Shown: positions 28,994 through 40,492, counted from the first letter of the stretch. The stretch: DNA of 46,908 nt from Herminiimonas sp. (GCA_027310305.1 DAIDBD010000013.1:1-46908); one strand, 5' to 3'. Made by a program: numbers and translations. The notes: generated by a model from the sequence alone, not told the origin.

Positions 28994-29041
28994 TGGTGAC
29001 GCCGTGCTCGGTCAAAAATTAAAAATTTTAATGCAATGAAA

Positions 29042-29070
29042 TAGCATTATCGTTGCCTTTGCTTTAAAAT
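29042..29070 (+). promoter_or_regulatory. Candidate promoter of the riboswitch transcript
   Basis: TAAAAT (29065-29070) is a good -10, 17 bases after a poor -35 (TAGCAT, 29042-29047). The predicted start near 29077 is about ten bases before the riboswitch core, which is the main support. Confidence 0.4.
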
Positions 29071-29085
29071 CACCAAGCTTTATTG

Positions 29086-29186
29086 TCATTGGGGAGTAGC
29101 CTCCTTCTTCCATGAAGGGAATGCGTCAACATACTTGACTTCGGTCATGGCGCATTCGACCTGCGGGTTTGGCGAGACCTTTGGCA
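29086..29186 (+). ncRNA. yybP-ykoY manganese riboswitch
   Basis: The core GGGGAGTAGCC (29091-29101) and a late GGCGAGACCTTTGG (29171-29184) are the conserved ends of this class. In between, CCTTC/GAAGG (29103-29107 with 29114-29118) and AATGCG/CGCATT (29120-29125 with 29151-29156) form hairpins, and the loop holds TCAACATAC. The class binds Mn2+ and turns on Mn exporters. It precedes a UPF0016 gene, a typical partner. Confidence 0.85.
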
Positions 29187-29205
29187 TGCGTACTTCCATT
29201 TCAAG

Positions 29206-29252
29206 GGATTGAGCGGGAGGTGCGCATGTCATCGGTTCGCTTCGCTCAATCC
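29206..29252 (+). promoter_or_regulatory. Leader hairpin flanking a Shine-Dalgarno-like GGGAGG (possible expression platform)
   Basis: GGATTGAGCG (29206-29215) pairs perfectly with CGCTCAATCC (29243-29252); GGGAGG (29215-29220) begins at the end of the left arm. The stem ends 11 bases before the ATG at 29264, which has no other ribosome site. It may be the switch that couples the riboswitch to translation. Confidence 0.45.
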
Positions 29253-29263
29253 GCCTCAAATCC

Positions 29264-29836
29264 ATGGAAGCGTTTTTCGTATCTGCTCTTGCCGTCACCA
29301 TCGGTGAAATTGGCGACAAAACCCAACTGCTCGCACTTCTTCTCGCCGTACGTTTCAAACGTCCGGTGCCGATCATTCTAGGTATTCTGGTCGCGACTCT
29401 GCTCAATCACACGTTGGCCGGCCTCCTTGGCGAATGGATTCGCGCCACGCTCAATCCTGATACGTTGCGCTGGATTCTCGGCATCTCGTTTTTGCTGATC
29501 GCGGCATGGGCGCTAAAGCCCGATGAGATCGATGAAAAGGCCAGCGAACATGGACGATATGGCGTGTTTGCAATTACCTGTGTCGCTTTTTTCTTCGCTG
29601 AAATCGGCGACAAGACGCAGTTGGCGACAGTGGCCTTGGCCGCAAAGTATTCGGCACTCTCCCAAGTTGTCGCCGGCACGATATTAGGTATGATGATTGC
29701 CGATGTGCCGGCAGTGATTCTCGGCAAAGTCGCGTCGCCGAAGTTTCCATTCAAGCTGGTCCGGTATGTTTCGGCAGTGATATTCGCCATATTGGGCATC
29801 GCTGTATTGCTCGGTTTCCAACCGATCGGCGCGTAA
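29264..29836 (+). CDS. UPF0016/TMEM165-GDT1 family manganese exporter
   Basis: The 190-residue membrane protein has two homologous halves of three helices, each with the family signature: TIGEIGDKTQLLALLLA near the start and FFAEIGDKTQLATVALAA in the second half. The acidic and Gln/Lys residues of these motifs line the cation path. Bacterial members such as MneA of Vibrio export Mn2+, and human TMEM165 moves Mn2+/Ca2+. The Mn riboswitch upstream strongly supports an Mn-export role here. Only one ATG fits the frame; there is no normal ribosome site directly before it. Confidence 0.9.
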   Translation: MEAFFVSALAVTIGEIGDKTQLLALLLAVRFKRPVPIILGILVATLLNHTLAGLLGEWIRATLNPDTLRWILGISFLLIAAWALKPDEIDEKASEHGRYGVFAITCVAFFFAEIGDKTQLATVALAAKYSALSQVVAGTILGMMIADVPAVILGKVASPKFPFKLVRYVSAVIFAILGIAVLLGFQPIGA

Positions 29837-29923
29837 TCAAAACGATATTGACTGCCTGCGGTAAAGGCGCTCGCGCATCAGTTGTTTCAGTCGGACTGGT
29901 TGGGCGAAGAACAAGCTTGCCTA

Positions 29924-29973
29924 TGATGGCCGCGGGATTGAATGCATCAGTGCATTGAATCCCGCAGCCATCA
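29924..29973. terminator. Long imperfect hairpin between convergent UPF0016 and iron-binding-protein genes
   Basis: Arms from TGATGGC (29924) to AATGCA and from TGCATT to GCCATCA (29973) pair over about 21 of 23 positions around a TCAG loop. It sits between convergent genes, so a bidirectional terminator is likely, though no clear T run follows on either strand. Confidence 0.55.
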
Positions 29974-29984
29974 GAACGAAAATT

Positions 29985-31031
29985 TTATTTGTATCCCGCG
30001 CGATCAAGAATTTTTTGTGCTGGGATCTGGTTCTTGCCGATTCCCGCAATCGAAATGTTTTCCGCCTTGAATTTTCCAAGCGATTCCAGAGCAGGATTTT
30101 TCGCTACGGCTGTCGGAACAGCGGGCCATTCGTTATTGCCGTTGGCGAAATAAGCTTGCGCTTCATTGCCGGACAAATACTCCAGGAATTTCACGGCCGC
30201 TTCACGATGCGGTGCGTTTCTGGCCACGCCGCCGCCGGAAATATTCAAATGAGTGCCCGAAGTTTTCTGATTGGGCCAGATAAAGCTTACCTTGCTCATC
30301 GTTTCCCTGTCTTCCGGTTTGGTCGAACGCAGCATGCGTACATAGTAGTAAGTATTGGCAACCGCCACACCGCATTCGCCAGTGGCAACGCCCTTGATCT
30401 GATCGGTATCGCCACCCTGTGGAGGGCGCGCGAAGTTGGCAACCATGCCTTTTGCCCATTCTTCAGTGGCTTGCTCGCCATTGCGCTCGATCATCGAACC
30501 GATCATGGAAAGCATGTACGGATGGGAGCCGGAGCGCGTGCAAACCTTGCCTTTGTTTTTGGAATCGGCCAGCGATTCGTAGGTGGCGACATCTTCCGGC
30601 TTTACCGTGGCTTTGTTATAGACGATGATGCGGCCGCGAGTCGAAAAGCCATACCATTCGGCCCCTTTGCCTTCGTCCCTGGCACGTAGATTGGCAGGAA
30701 TGCGGGATTCAAGAACAGTGGATTTTACAGGCTGAAACAAGCCGTCAGTCTGTGCGCGCCACAACCGGGCCGCATCTACCATCAGAATCACATCCGCCGG
30801 GCTGTTTTTGCCTTCATTCTTGAGGCGCTCGAATAACTGGTTGTCGTCCGCTTCAATCCGATTGATCTTGATGCCAGTTTGCTTCGTGAAATTTTCATAC
30901 AACAGTTCATCGGTTTGATAATGACGGGCGGAGTAGAGGTTCAGTACATTTTCTTGCGCTTGTGCAACTGTGGCGGCAACAAACGCCATAGCGGTGGTGC
31001 AGAGCATTTTGTAGACAGGGAATTTCATCAT
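29985..31031 (-). CDS. Periplasmic Fe3+ ABC-transporter binding protein (FbpA/FutA type)
   Basis: The 348-residue precursor has a signal peptide (TTAMAFVAATVAQA, then QENVLNLYSARHYQTDELLY). NLYSARHY and the later Tyr pair in VAVANTYYYVRML are typical of the ferric-binding FbpA/FutA family, where His and Tyr residues hold iron. DVILMVDAARLW and NISGGGVARNAPH also fit. It should bind Fe3+ for an ABC importer, but no permease or ATPase gene is adjacent. Two Fur-box-like palindromes lie directly upstream, predicting repression by iron. The start is ATG 31031 or the next codon, also ATG. Confidence 0.9.
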   Translation of the reverse strand: MMKFPVYKMLCTTAMAFVAATVAQAQENVLNLYSARHYQTDELLYENFTKQTGIKINRIEADDNQLFERLKNEGKNSPADVILMVDAARLWRAQTDGLFQPVKSTVLESRIPANLRARDEGKGAEWYGFSTRGRIIVYNKATVKPEDVATYESLADSKNKGKVCTRSGSHPYMLSMIGSMIERNGEQATEEWAKGMVANFARPPQGGDTDQIKGVATGECGVAVANTYYYVRMLRSTKPEDRETMSKVSFIWPNQKTSGTHLNISGGGVARNAPHREAAVKFLEYLSGNEAQAYFANGNNEWPAVPTAVAKNPALESLGKFKAENISIAGIGKNQIPAQKILDRAGYK

Positions 31032-31039
31032 TCATCCTT

Positions 31040-31058
31040 AAGTGAGAATAATTCTTAA
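31040..31058 (-). promoter_or_regulatory. Fur box proximal to the iron-binding-protein gene
   Basis: AAGTGAGAATAATTCTTAA on the plus strand is a near-palindrome with the GAGAAT-A-ATTCTT core of beta/gammaproteobacterial Fur sites. It begins 9 bases before the start codon at 31031. Confidence 0.65.
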
Positions 31059-31086
31059 TTGCGTCAGTATAGCCAATATTTCTATA

Positions 31087-31106
31087 AATGTTAATCATTC
31101 TCAATT
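31087..31106 (-). promoter_or_regulatory. Fur box distal to the iron-binding-protein gene
   Basis: On the minus strand this reads AATTGAGAATGATTAACATT, a close match to the Fur consensus built around GAGAAT-GAT-TAAC. It is placed to cover the promoter of the minus-strand gene and is about 120 bp from the plus-strand patatin gene. Confidence 0.72.
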
Positions 31107-31224
31107 AGATATTGAAAATCTTAAGGATCTCTAATGCGCTACAATTCTCTGAATTCTGTTTATTTACAGCAAGTAAGCTCTTTCACTGACAATTTTTCCT
31201 ATCTTTCCTGATCGTTATATCTTT

Positions 31225-32124
31225 ATGCGTATATTGTTTGTTTCCTTGGCAACAGCCGTATTGGCTGTTACGGGATGCACTGCCATTAAGCAACCTTTGC
31301 CGCCGCCGGCCATTACCCAGCAGTATCCCGGACACAGCATCAAAATAGGATTAGCCTTGGGCGGCGGTGCAGCGCGCGGATTTGCCCATATCGGTGTAAT
31401 CAAAGCGCTTGAATCGCAGGGAATCGTGCCGGACATTGTGGTTGGCACCAGTGCCGGCAGCCTGGTAGGCGCGTTATATGCAGCCGGGAACAATGGCTTT
31501 GCGTTGCATAAGCTCGCGCTAGCCATGGAAGAAGCGGCGATATCAGATTGGTCGATGCCGCTGTTTTCCAAAGTAAGTGGCGTACTCAAGGGTGAGGCGA
31601 TCCAGCAATTCGTTAACAAGGCGGTAAGCAATGTGCCGCTCGAAAAATTGAAAATTCCGTTCGGAGCGGTAGCAACGGACCTCAACAGCGGTTTGCCGAT
31701 CCTGTTTCAGCGAGGCAATACCGGTCTCGCGGTGCGCGCTTCTTCCGCGGTGCCGAGTGTTTTCCAGCCGGTTACGATCGGGAATCATACTTATGTGGAC
31801 GGAGGATTGGTCTCGCCGGTGCCGGTGCGATTCGCCCGTGATATGGGAGCGGATTTCATAATCGCCGTCGATATTTCAACGCGACCCGACGGCCAGCCGG
31901 CATCCAGCGCCATGGATGTTCTGCTTCAGACGTTCGCCATCATGGGACAAAGCATCAATCGTCATGAATTGAAGGATGCCGATGTCGTTATCAGACCAAG
32001 TCTGGGGAATATGAAAGGCAATGATTTTAATGGCCGCAACATGGCAATCCTGGCTGGCGAACAAGCCGCCATGGCTGCCATGGCGGATATCAGGCAGAAG
32101 TTGAAAACAAAACGGGAGCAGTAA
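31225..32124 (+). CDS. Patatin-like phospholipase lipoprotein (RssA-like)
   Basis: The 299-residue product starts with a lipoprotein signal (ILFVSLATAVLAVTGC, lipobox Cys at about residue 18), so it should be membrane-anchored outside the cytoplasm. The patatin blocks follow: oxyanion motif LALGGGAARGFAHIGV, nucleophile elbow GTSAGS with S76, and the second catalytic residue D192 in YVDGG. These give a Ser-Asp dyad lipase/phospholipase. The substrate is unknown; E. coli RssA is a related cytosolic protein. It is divergent from the Fur-controlled gene, with 193 bp between them. Confidence 0.9.
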   Translation: MRILFVSLATAVLAVTGCTAIKQPLPPPAITQQYPGHSIKIGLALGGGAARGFAHIGVIKALESQGIVPDIVVGTSAGSLVGALYAAGNNGFALHKLALAMEEAAISDWSMPLFSKVSGVLKGEAIQQFVNKAVSNVPLEKLKIPFGAVATDLNSGLPILFQRGNTGLAVRASSAVPSVFQPVTIGNHTYVDGGLVSPVPVRFARDMGADFIIAVDISTRPDGQPASSAMDVLLQTFAIMGQSINRHELKDADVVIRPSLGNMKGNDFNGRNMAILAGEQAAMAAMADIRQKLKTKREQ

Positions 32125-32177
32125 AACCGCATCGGGGTGCGTCGAATATCAAAGCGATGCATTCAGTTGGCGCGACT

Positions 32178-32717
32178 TTATTGCTGTTGTGGGTCGCTAA
32201 TGCGGCGTGCGCCATTGAAACGATTTTTCCAGTAGCTTAGATTCATGCTCTCGATACGGACTTTGCCGCCCGTAGCCGGCGAATGGATAAATTTATTATC
32301 CCCCAGATAAATGCCGACATGAGAAAACGTGTGTCTTAACGTGTTGTAAAACACCAGATCGCCGGGCTGCAAATCCTGCGTTGCGATACGTTTGCCAAGC
32401 CGGCTGATTTCTTCCGAAGTGCGGGGCAGGTTGGTTCCCCATGCTTCTTTGAAGACGTAACGCACCAAGCCGCTGCAATCCATTCCATTCTCGGGTGAAT
32501 TGCCGCCATATTTGTAGTGGATGCCGATCAACGCCATCGCACGCATTGTCAATTCGGAGGCTTGGTCGGTAAAATCATGCAGTTTGGTGAGAGCCGTGGC
32601 AGATTCCGTAAAGTCCGCTTCCGTACTCCAGGCCGGACTGGGCAGCCAAAAGCACGCCATCAAGATACAGGCAGGCGTCCACGAAAGAAAAGCACAGTGA
32701 AATCGCAATGTTGTCAT
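32178..32717 (-). CDS. NlpC/P60 family cell-wall peptidase (C40)
   Basis: The 179-residue secreted protein has a signal peptide ending near residue 31 (SPAW-STEAD). The NlpC/P60 domain has catalytic C81 in GMDCSGLVRYVF, H133 in FSHVGIYLG and H145 in FIHSP. These enzymes cut the D-Glu-diaminopimelate bond in peptidoglycan peptides. The single-domain form lacks visible cell-wall-binding modules. It is convergent with the patatin-like gene and divergent from the REC-GGDEF-like gene. Confidence 0.92.
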   Translation of the reverse strand: MTTLRFHCAFLSWTPACILMACFWLPSPAWSTEADFTESATALTKLHDFTDQASELTMRAMALIGIHYKYGGNSPENGMDCSGLVRYVFKEAWGTNLPRTSEEISRLGKRIATQDLQPGDLVFYNTLRHTFSHVGIYLGDNKFIHSPATGGKVRIESMNLSYWKNRFNGARRISDPQQQ

Positions 32718-32828
32718 TTTTAAAAATTTGTGCGATATGACAACTGCAATGTAGGCTAATCCGGTAATACTGTCAAAATTTACGGCAGGAAGGTATGCTA
32801 TCGATAAACAGGGTAAAGGTTTGGCAGC

Positions 32829-33821
32829 ATGCTTACAAATACACCGTCAGTCGATATTCCCCTCAAGCCCCGTGTCCTGATTGCAGATGATTCTCGCATC
32901 GTGCGCGCGACTTTGATCAAGCATATTCAAGGCATGTTTGAATTCCGTGAAGCGCTCGATGGCGAACAGGCATGGGAAACTTTGCTGCTCGACCCGAATA
33001 TTCGCGTGCTGATTACAGATCTCACGATGCCCAAGCTCGACGGCTACGGCTTGCTGGAACGGATCCGCGGGTCGAAAATCAGCCGGATACGCAATATGCC
33101 TGTCGTTGTCGTGTCGGGCAGCGATGAACAGCAGGAGCGCGATCGCGCCAAGGCGGCTGGGGCGACCGATCTGATTACCAAGGGCATCGGCACCGCGCAA
33201 CTTCTTTCCCGTCTTGATATTCTTTCCAAACTCGTCAATACGCAACGCGAATACGAACGCAGTCTCGAAGTGCTGCTCCATAACAATTCGGATGCTTCCA
33301 TCCAGCTTTCTTCGCCTTATGCATTGCAAACCCAAGCCGAGGCGATGCTTGTCAATGCGATACAGAACAACAAGAATTTCGTTCTGTTGAACATATGCCT
33401 GGGCTGCAAGCAGTCAGGCCCGCAAGGCGCCACGGTGCTGCCTCCGGCGAGTGTCATCAACGCGGTTGGTCAACTGTTACAGGGCACGGTCCGGCAAACC
33501 GATAGCGTAGCCAAAACGGGTGACGCGGAATTTACGCTTGCGACCGGCAGCATCAATTTCGATTCCGCCCGCAATTTTGCCGAACGGCTATGCCGGGCGA
33601 TTGCGAGCGCTGATTTGATCAAGGACGATCAATTGTCTCTCATAGCAAGCTGCGGTCTGGCTTCCTTGTACGAGGATCCTGCCGATGCATCTTTTCCTCC
33701 CACATTGAATGCGCTATGGGATATTGCACACCGGCGCGGCGCTTTAGGATTGCGTAGCGGCATTTCGGGTGTAGTCAGTACTGAAAAAGAAGCTGCTGCT
33801 CAGCAAAAGCCGAACCGGTAA
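32829..33821 (+). CDS. Response regulator with a degenerate GGDEF-like output domain
   Basis: The 330-residue protein has an intact receiver (residues 15-135: IADDSRIVR, acceptor D64 in LITDLTMPKLDGYG, switch Lys in LITKGIG). A linker helix leads into a domain with the size and layout of GGDEF. The signature is GDAEF (231-235, preceded by KT) instead of GGDEF, and the metal-binding DxDxFK segment is replaced by LLNICLGCKQ. It is therefore very unlikely to make c-di-GMP; it may bind nucleotide or act by protein contact. No kinase gene is adjacent. Confidence 0.8.
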   Translation: MLTNTPSVDIPLKPRVLIADDSRIVRATLIKHIQGMFEFREALDGEQAWETLLLDPNIRVLITDLTMPKLDGYGLLERIRGSKISRIRNMPVVVVSGSDEQQERDRAKAAGATDLITKGIGTAQLLSRLDILSKLVNTQREYERSLEVLLHNNSDASIQLSSPYALQTQAEAMLVNAIQNNKNFVLLNICLGCKQSGPQGATVLPPASVINAVGQLLQGTVRQTDSVAKTGDAEFTLATGSINFDSARNFAERLCRAIASADLIKDDQLSLIASCGLASLYEDPADASFPPTLNALWDIAHRRGALGLRSGISGVVSTEKEAAAQQKPNR

Positions 33822-33920
33822 TTTTCGGAACCGGATGCGTACCCTGCCGGAATCAGCACCGGTTCTTTTCCTTCCATAGTCAAGGCTGTCGTACAATCCT
33901 GTCTTATTTTAAAAGGAGCC

Positions 33921-34331
33921 ATGATGCAGTCTAAGCAAGTCTTGAATCTTGACGATGTCAGGAAAATCGCCGCCGCCGCTGAAGCGGAAGCCAAAGCAAA
34001 CAACTGGGCGGTCACCATCTCGATCGTCGATGACGGCGGACATTTGCTATGGCTGCAGCGTCTGGATGGCGCCGCGCCGATTTCGGCCAGCATTGCACCG
34101 GCTAAAGCCAGAACCGCCGCACTTGGGCGCCGTGAAACCAAGACCTATGAAGACATGATCAATAACGGCCGTTTTTCATTCATTACCGCACCGAATCTCG
34201 ACGGCATGCTGGAAGGCGGCGTACCCATTTTGGTGAATAATCAATGCGTAGGCGCGGTTGGCGTATCGGGCGTCAAATCCTCCGAAGATGTGCAAATCGG
34301 CAAAGCAGGCATTGCAGCGCTGGGCGCGTAG
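33921..34331 (+). CDS. GlcG/HbpS family protein (DUF336)
   Basis: The 136-residue protein matches the GlcG/HbpS fold: LNLDDVRKIAAAAEAEAKAN, then VTISIVDDGGHLLWLQRLDGA, KARTAALGRRET and the glycine-rich GGVPILVNNQCVGAVGVSGV. Members bind haem or other small ligands (HbpS in Streptomyces) or lie in glycolate operons (GlcG); their exact role is often unknown. AAAAGGAG stands a few bases before the ATG. It is not in a glycolate operon here. Confidence 0.88.
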   Translation: MMQSKQVLNLDDVRKIAAAAEAEAKANNWAVTISIVDDGGHLLWLQRLDGAAPISASIAPAKARTAALGRRETKTYEDMINNGRFSFITAPNLDGMLEGGVPILVNNQCVGAVGVSGVKSSEDVQIGKAGIAALGA

Positions 34332-34382
34332 TCAACACTGACGGAACGGCTATCAAATCACGGAATCCTGCAAGCAGTGCGG

Positions 34383-34412
34383 TTGCCTGAAAGCGGGGTT
34401 CTGCGCTATAAT
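34383..34412 (+). promoter_or_regulatory. Promoter of carAB with a long leader
   Basis: TTGCCT (34383-34388) and a perfect TATAAT (34407-34412) are 18 bases apart. The predicted start near 34419 leaves a leader of about 145 bases before the TTG start of carA. No terminator-like hairpin with a T run is seen in the leader, though GC-rich pairs near 34520-34545 could fold. Confidence 0.65.
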
Positions 34413-34564
34413 TGCAAGGTTTAGCCAATTTACTCCGCCGTAGCGCATACCACCTTCCATTTCGTCCCAAAACGACCCGACACAATGCCCAAACCGCAAC
34501 CGCGCGGAAGCATGACGGTTGTTCTGGCGCAGCGCCGCGGCGGTAACAACATCAGGAGTTACCC

Positions 34565-35738
34565 TTGCCGCCATTTTTTTCTGGCCCTGCCATTCCGGCC
34601 ATCCTAGCGCTAGCAGACGGGTCGATTTTCCAGGGTATTTCAATCGGCGCACCCGGTCATACGACCGGCGAAGTGGTGTTCAACACCGCGATGACCGGTT
34701 ATCAGGAAATTCTCACCGATCCCAGCTACAGCCGCCAGATCGTCACGCTGACCTATCCGCATATCGGCAATACCGGCGTCAATGCCGAAGATGTCGAATC
34801 GACCAAAGTGCATGCGGCCGGTTTAATCATTCGGGATTTGCCGATCCTCGTTTCCAATTTCCGTTCGACGAAATCGTTGTCGGACTATCTGAAAGCCGAA
34901 AACATCGTCGCCATCGCCGGTATCGATACCCGCAAGCTGACGCGCATATTGCGTGAAAAAGGCGCGCAAAGCGGCGCCATCGTTGCCGGTGAAGGCAGTA
35001 CGGTCAGTCAGGCGCTGGATTTTGCGAAGTCTTTCCCGGGGCTTTCCGGCATGGATCTCGCTAAAGTCGTATCGACCCAAAAGCCTTACGTCTGGACCGA
35101 GACCGAGTGGAAACTGGGAACCGGTTACGGGCAGCAAACCGCACCGAAATATCATGTGGTTGCATTCGATTACGGCGTCAAATTCAATATCTTGCGCATG
35201 CTGGCTGCGCGCGGCTGCAAGATCACCGTGCTGCCGGCACAGTCGTCGGCCGCCGATGCGTTGGCACTCAATCCGGATGGCATTTTCCTGGCGAACGGCC
35301 CCGGCGATCCCGAACCTTGCGATTACGCAATCGCAGCAACCAAAGAATTGATCGAGCGCGGGATTCCCACTTTCGGCATCTGTCTCGGTCACCAGATCAT
35401 GGCGCTGGCTTCCGGCGCCAAAACCGTCAAGATGAAATTCGGCCACCACGGCGCCAATCATCCGGTCCAGGATACTGACACCAAACAGGTGATGATCACG
35501 TCGCAAAACCACGGTTTTGCGGTCGATCCCGCAACGCTGCCGGCCAATTGCCGCATCACCCACGTGTCGCTGTTCGACGGGTCGCTGCAAGGTTTCGCGC
35601 GCACCGACCAGTCTGCATTCTGCTTCCAGGGCCACCCCGAAGCGTCGCCCGGCCCGCATGACATTGCCCCGTTGTTTGATCGTTTTATCAGCCTTATGAA
35701 GCACGCAAACAAGCGGGCGACGATGGAGAACAAGAAAA

Positions 35739-35746
<8 letters not shown>
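34565..35746 (+). CDS. carA: Carbamoyl-phosphate synthase small subunit
   Basis: The 393-residue glutaminase subunit begins at a TTG preceded by CAGGAG with 6-base spacing. The N-terminal domain ([35 protein letters not shown]) is followed by a class I amidotransferase with catalytic Cys in [10 protein letters not shown] and the His/Glu pair in [11 protein letters not shown]. It supplies ammonia from glutamine to CarB for carbamoyl phosphate, feeding pyrimidine and arginine synthesis. The end overlaps the carB start by 8 bp. Confidence 0.97.
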
Positions 35747-38969
<3,223 letters not shown>

Positions 38970-38990
38970 ACCGATAGTCGAACTTTCCAG

Positions 38991-39046
38991 CCACAGAGGT
39001 CGCAGAAGACGCCGGGTTTTCTTGGTGTTATTTGTGACCTCTGTGG
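38991..39046 (+). terminator. Hairpin between carB and greA
   Basis: CCACAGAGGTC (38991-39001) pairs with GACCTCTGTGG (39036-39046) across a 34-base loop, followed by TTTTC. The long loop makes it a weaker terminator; the CCACAGAGG word also resembles dispersed intergenic repeats. Confidence 0.5.
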
Positions 39047-39071
39047 TTTTCATTTCATCACGCTAAATATC

Positions 39072-39548
39072 ATGAGCTCAATCCCCATTACCAAACGCGG
39101 TGCGGAACTTCTCAAAGAAGAACTGATACGCCTGAAAACCAAAGAACGTCCTGCTGTCATCAATGCAATTTCCGAAGCGCGCGCGCAGGGCGACCTGTCC
39201 GAAAACGCCGAATACGATGCGGCCAAGGAGCGCCAAAGCTTCGTCGAAGGCCGTATTGCCGATCTGGAGGGAAAACTGGGTGCGGCGCAGATAATCGATC
39301 CGGCGTTGCTGGAGGCGGACGGCCGCATTGTATTCGCGGCGACCGTGCATCTGGAAGATCTGGAATCGGGTGAAAAAGTCACTTACCAGATCGTCGGTCT
39401 CGATGAAGCCGATTTGAAGGAATCGAAGGTGTCGATTACATCGCCGATCGCGCGGGCGCTGATCGGCAAGCATGCCGGAGATATTGTTGAAGTGCAAGCG
39501 CCTTCCGGCATTCGCGAATACGAAGTGCTGGACGTTCGTTACATTTAA
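39072..39548 (+). CDS. greA: Transcription elongation factor GreA
   Basis: The 158-residue protein has the GreA coiled coil ([21 protein letters not shown], then [21 protein letters not shown] with the tip acidic residues) and the C-terminal FKBP-like domain ending in [27 protein letters not shown]. It rescues stalled RNA polymerase by stimulating transcript cleavage. The length is standard. A DUF4149 gene begins one base after its stop codon. Confidence 0.97.
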   Translation: MSSIPITKRGAELLKEELIRLKTKERPAVINAISEARAQGDLSENAEYDAAKERQSFVEGRIADLEGKLGAAQIIDPALLEADGRIVFAATVHLEDLESGEKVTYQIVGLDEADLKESKVSITSPIARALIGKHAGDIVEVQAPSGIREYEVLDVRYI

Positions 39549-39549
39549 C

Positions 39550-40002
39550 ATGTTTGTATCGCGCGCTCGGCTGCTGATCGTCACGCTATGGGTCGGCAGC
39601 TTGTGGACAATCGGCTATCTGGTGGCGCCGACATTATTCGCCACCTTGTCCGACAGGGTGCTGGCAGGCACGATCGCCGGCACCCTGTTTCGGCTGGAAG
39701 CGTGGCTATCGGTTTTCTGCAGCGTAAGTTTGATGGCACTGATGCTGCTGCGAACCGATGACAATAATAATCCGACGCGGCTTAAAACCGGATTTATATT
39801 GGCGGCCGGCATGCTGGCATGTACGTTGATCGGTTATTTCGCACTGCATCCATTCATGGCGGCATTGCGCGAAACGGCCGGACCGGCTGGCGTGATGGCA
39901 TCAGATGCCAAGATGCAATTTGGCATTCTGCACGGCATTTCAAGTGGAATGTATCTGGTTCAAAGCTTGATGGGCGTGGCGCTGCTTTTCAAACTACGAT
40001 GA
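39550..40002 (+). CDS. DUF4149 family membrane protein
   Basis: The start at 39550, directly after the greA stop codon, gives 150 residues with four hydrophobic helices (LLIVTLWVGSLWTIGYLVAP, SVSLMALMLL, FILAAGMLACTLIGYF and YLVQSLMGVALLF). The short motif LHPFMAALRE before the last helix is typical. Function is unknown. It is probably translated with greA. Confidence 0.85.
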   Translation: MFVSRARLLIVTLWVGSLWTIGYLVAPTLFATLSDRVLAGTIAGTLFRLEAWLSVFCSVSLMALMLLRTDDNNNPTRLKTGFILAAGMLACTLIGYFALHPFMAALRETAGPAGVMASDAKMQFGILHGISSGMYLVQSLMGVALLFKLR

Positions 40003-40018
40003 CGGGATTGCTAAATTG

Positions 40019-40492
40019 TCAGCCCCTGCCCAGTGAAGATTTTTTCAGACTGCTTTGACGTGGTTTCGCGCGTTTGATCGAACCGCCTTGCGTGACGCGT
40101 TCGTTTCCTTTCACCATGACCTTGGTGACGGAAGGGCGCTTGGTGCCGCTCGGACTCGGCTTGACGATCGTGACTTCGCGCAAACCTTTGCCTCGCGTTT
40201 CGCTCCGCTCCTTCGGCGCATCTTTTTTTGGCCGGTAGAGTACCAGAAGTTTGCCGATATGCTGGATCGGCGCGGTGCCGAGCTTGTCGCAAATCGTTTC
40301 ATATATTTGCACGCGTGCTTCGCGGTCATCGCCGAAGACGCGGACCTTGATCAAGCCATGGGCATCCAGACTCGCATCGATTTCCTTGAGCACCGCAGGC
40401 GTCAGACCTGCTTCGCCGACAATGACGACCGGACTAAGCGCATGTGCTTCGGCGCGAAGCGTGCTGCGCTCCGCAGGAGTAAGTTTCAACAT
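40019..40492 (-). CDS. yhbY: YhbY-type RNA-binding protein (CRM domain) with basic tail
   Basis: The CRM domain (residues 1-95 from the chosen start) has LTPAERSTLRAEAHALSPVVIVGEAG, then LIKVRVFGDDREAR and IGKLLVLYRP, where the GxxG-like loop binds RNA. A Lys/Arg/Ser-rich tail of about 60 residues follows. The preferred start is the Met of MLKLTP at 40492; 18 codons upstream also read open but look non-native. E. coli YhbY associates with pre-50S ribosomes. It is divergent from rlmE, as is common in proteobacteria. Confidence 0.9.
   Translation of the reverse strand: MLKLTPAERSTLRAEAHALSPVVIVGEAGLTPAVLKEIDASLDAHGLIKVRVFGDDREARVQIYETICDKLGTAPIQHIGKLLVLYRPKKDAPKERSETRGKGLREVTIVKPSPSGTKRPSVTKVMVKGNERVTQGGSIKRAKPRQSSLKKSSLGRG

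Noticed and set aside
29169-29381. A 70-codon frame across the riboswitch 3' side and the exporter start
   Set aside because: Its internal ATG at 29226 has a good GGGAGG, but the peptide is unremarkable and overlaps the exporter out of frame; kept only as a possible regulatory frame in the findings.
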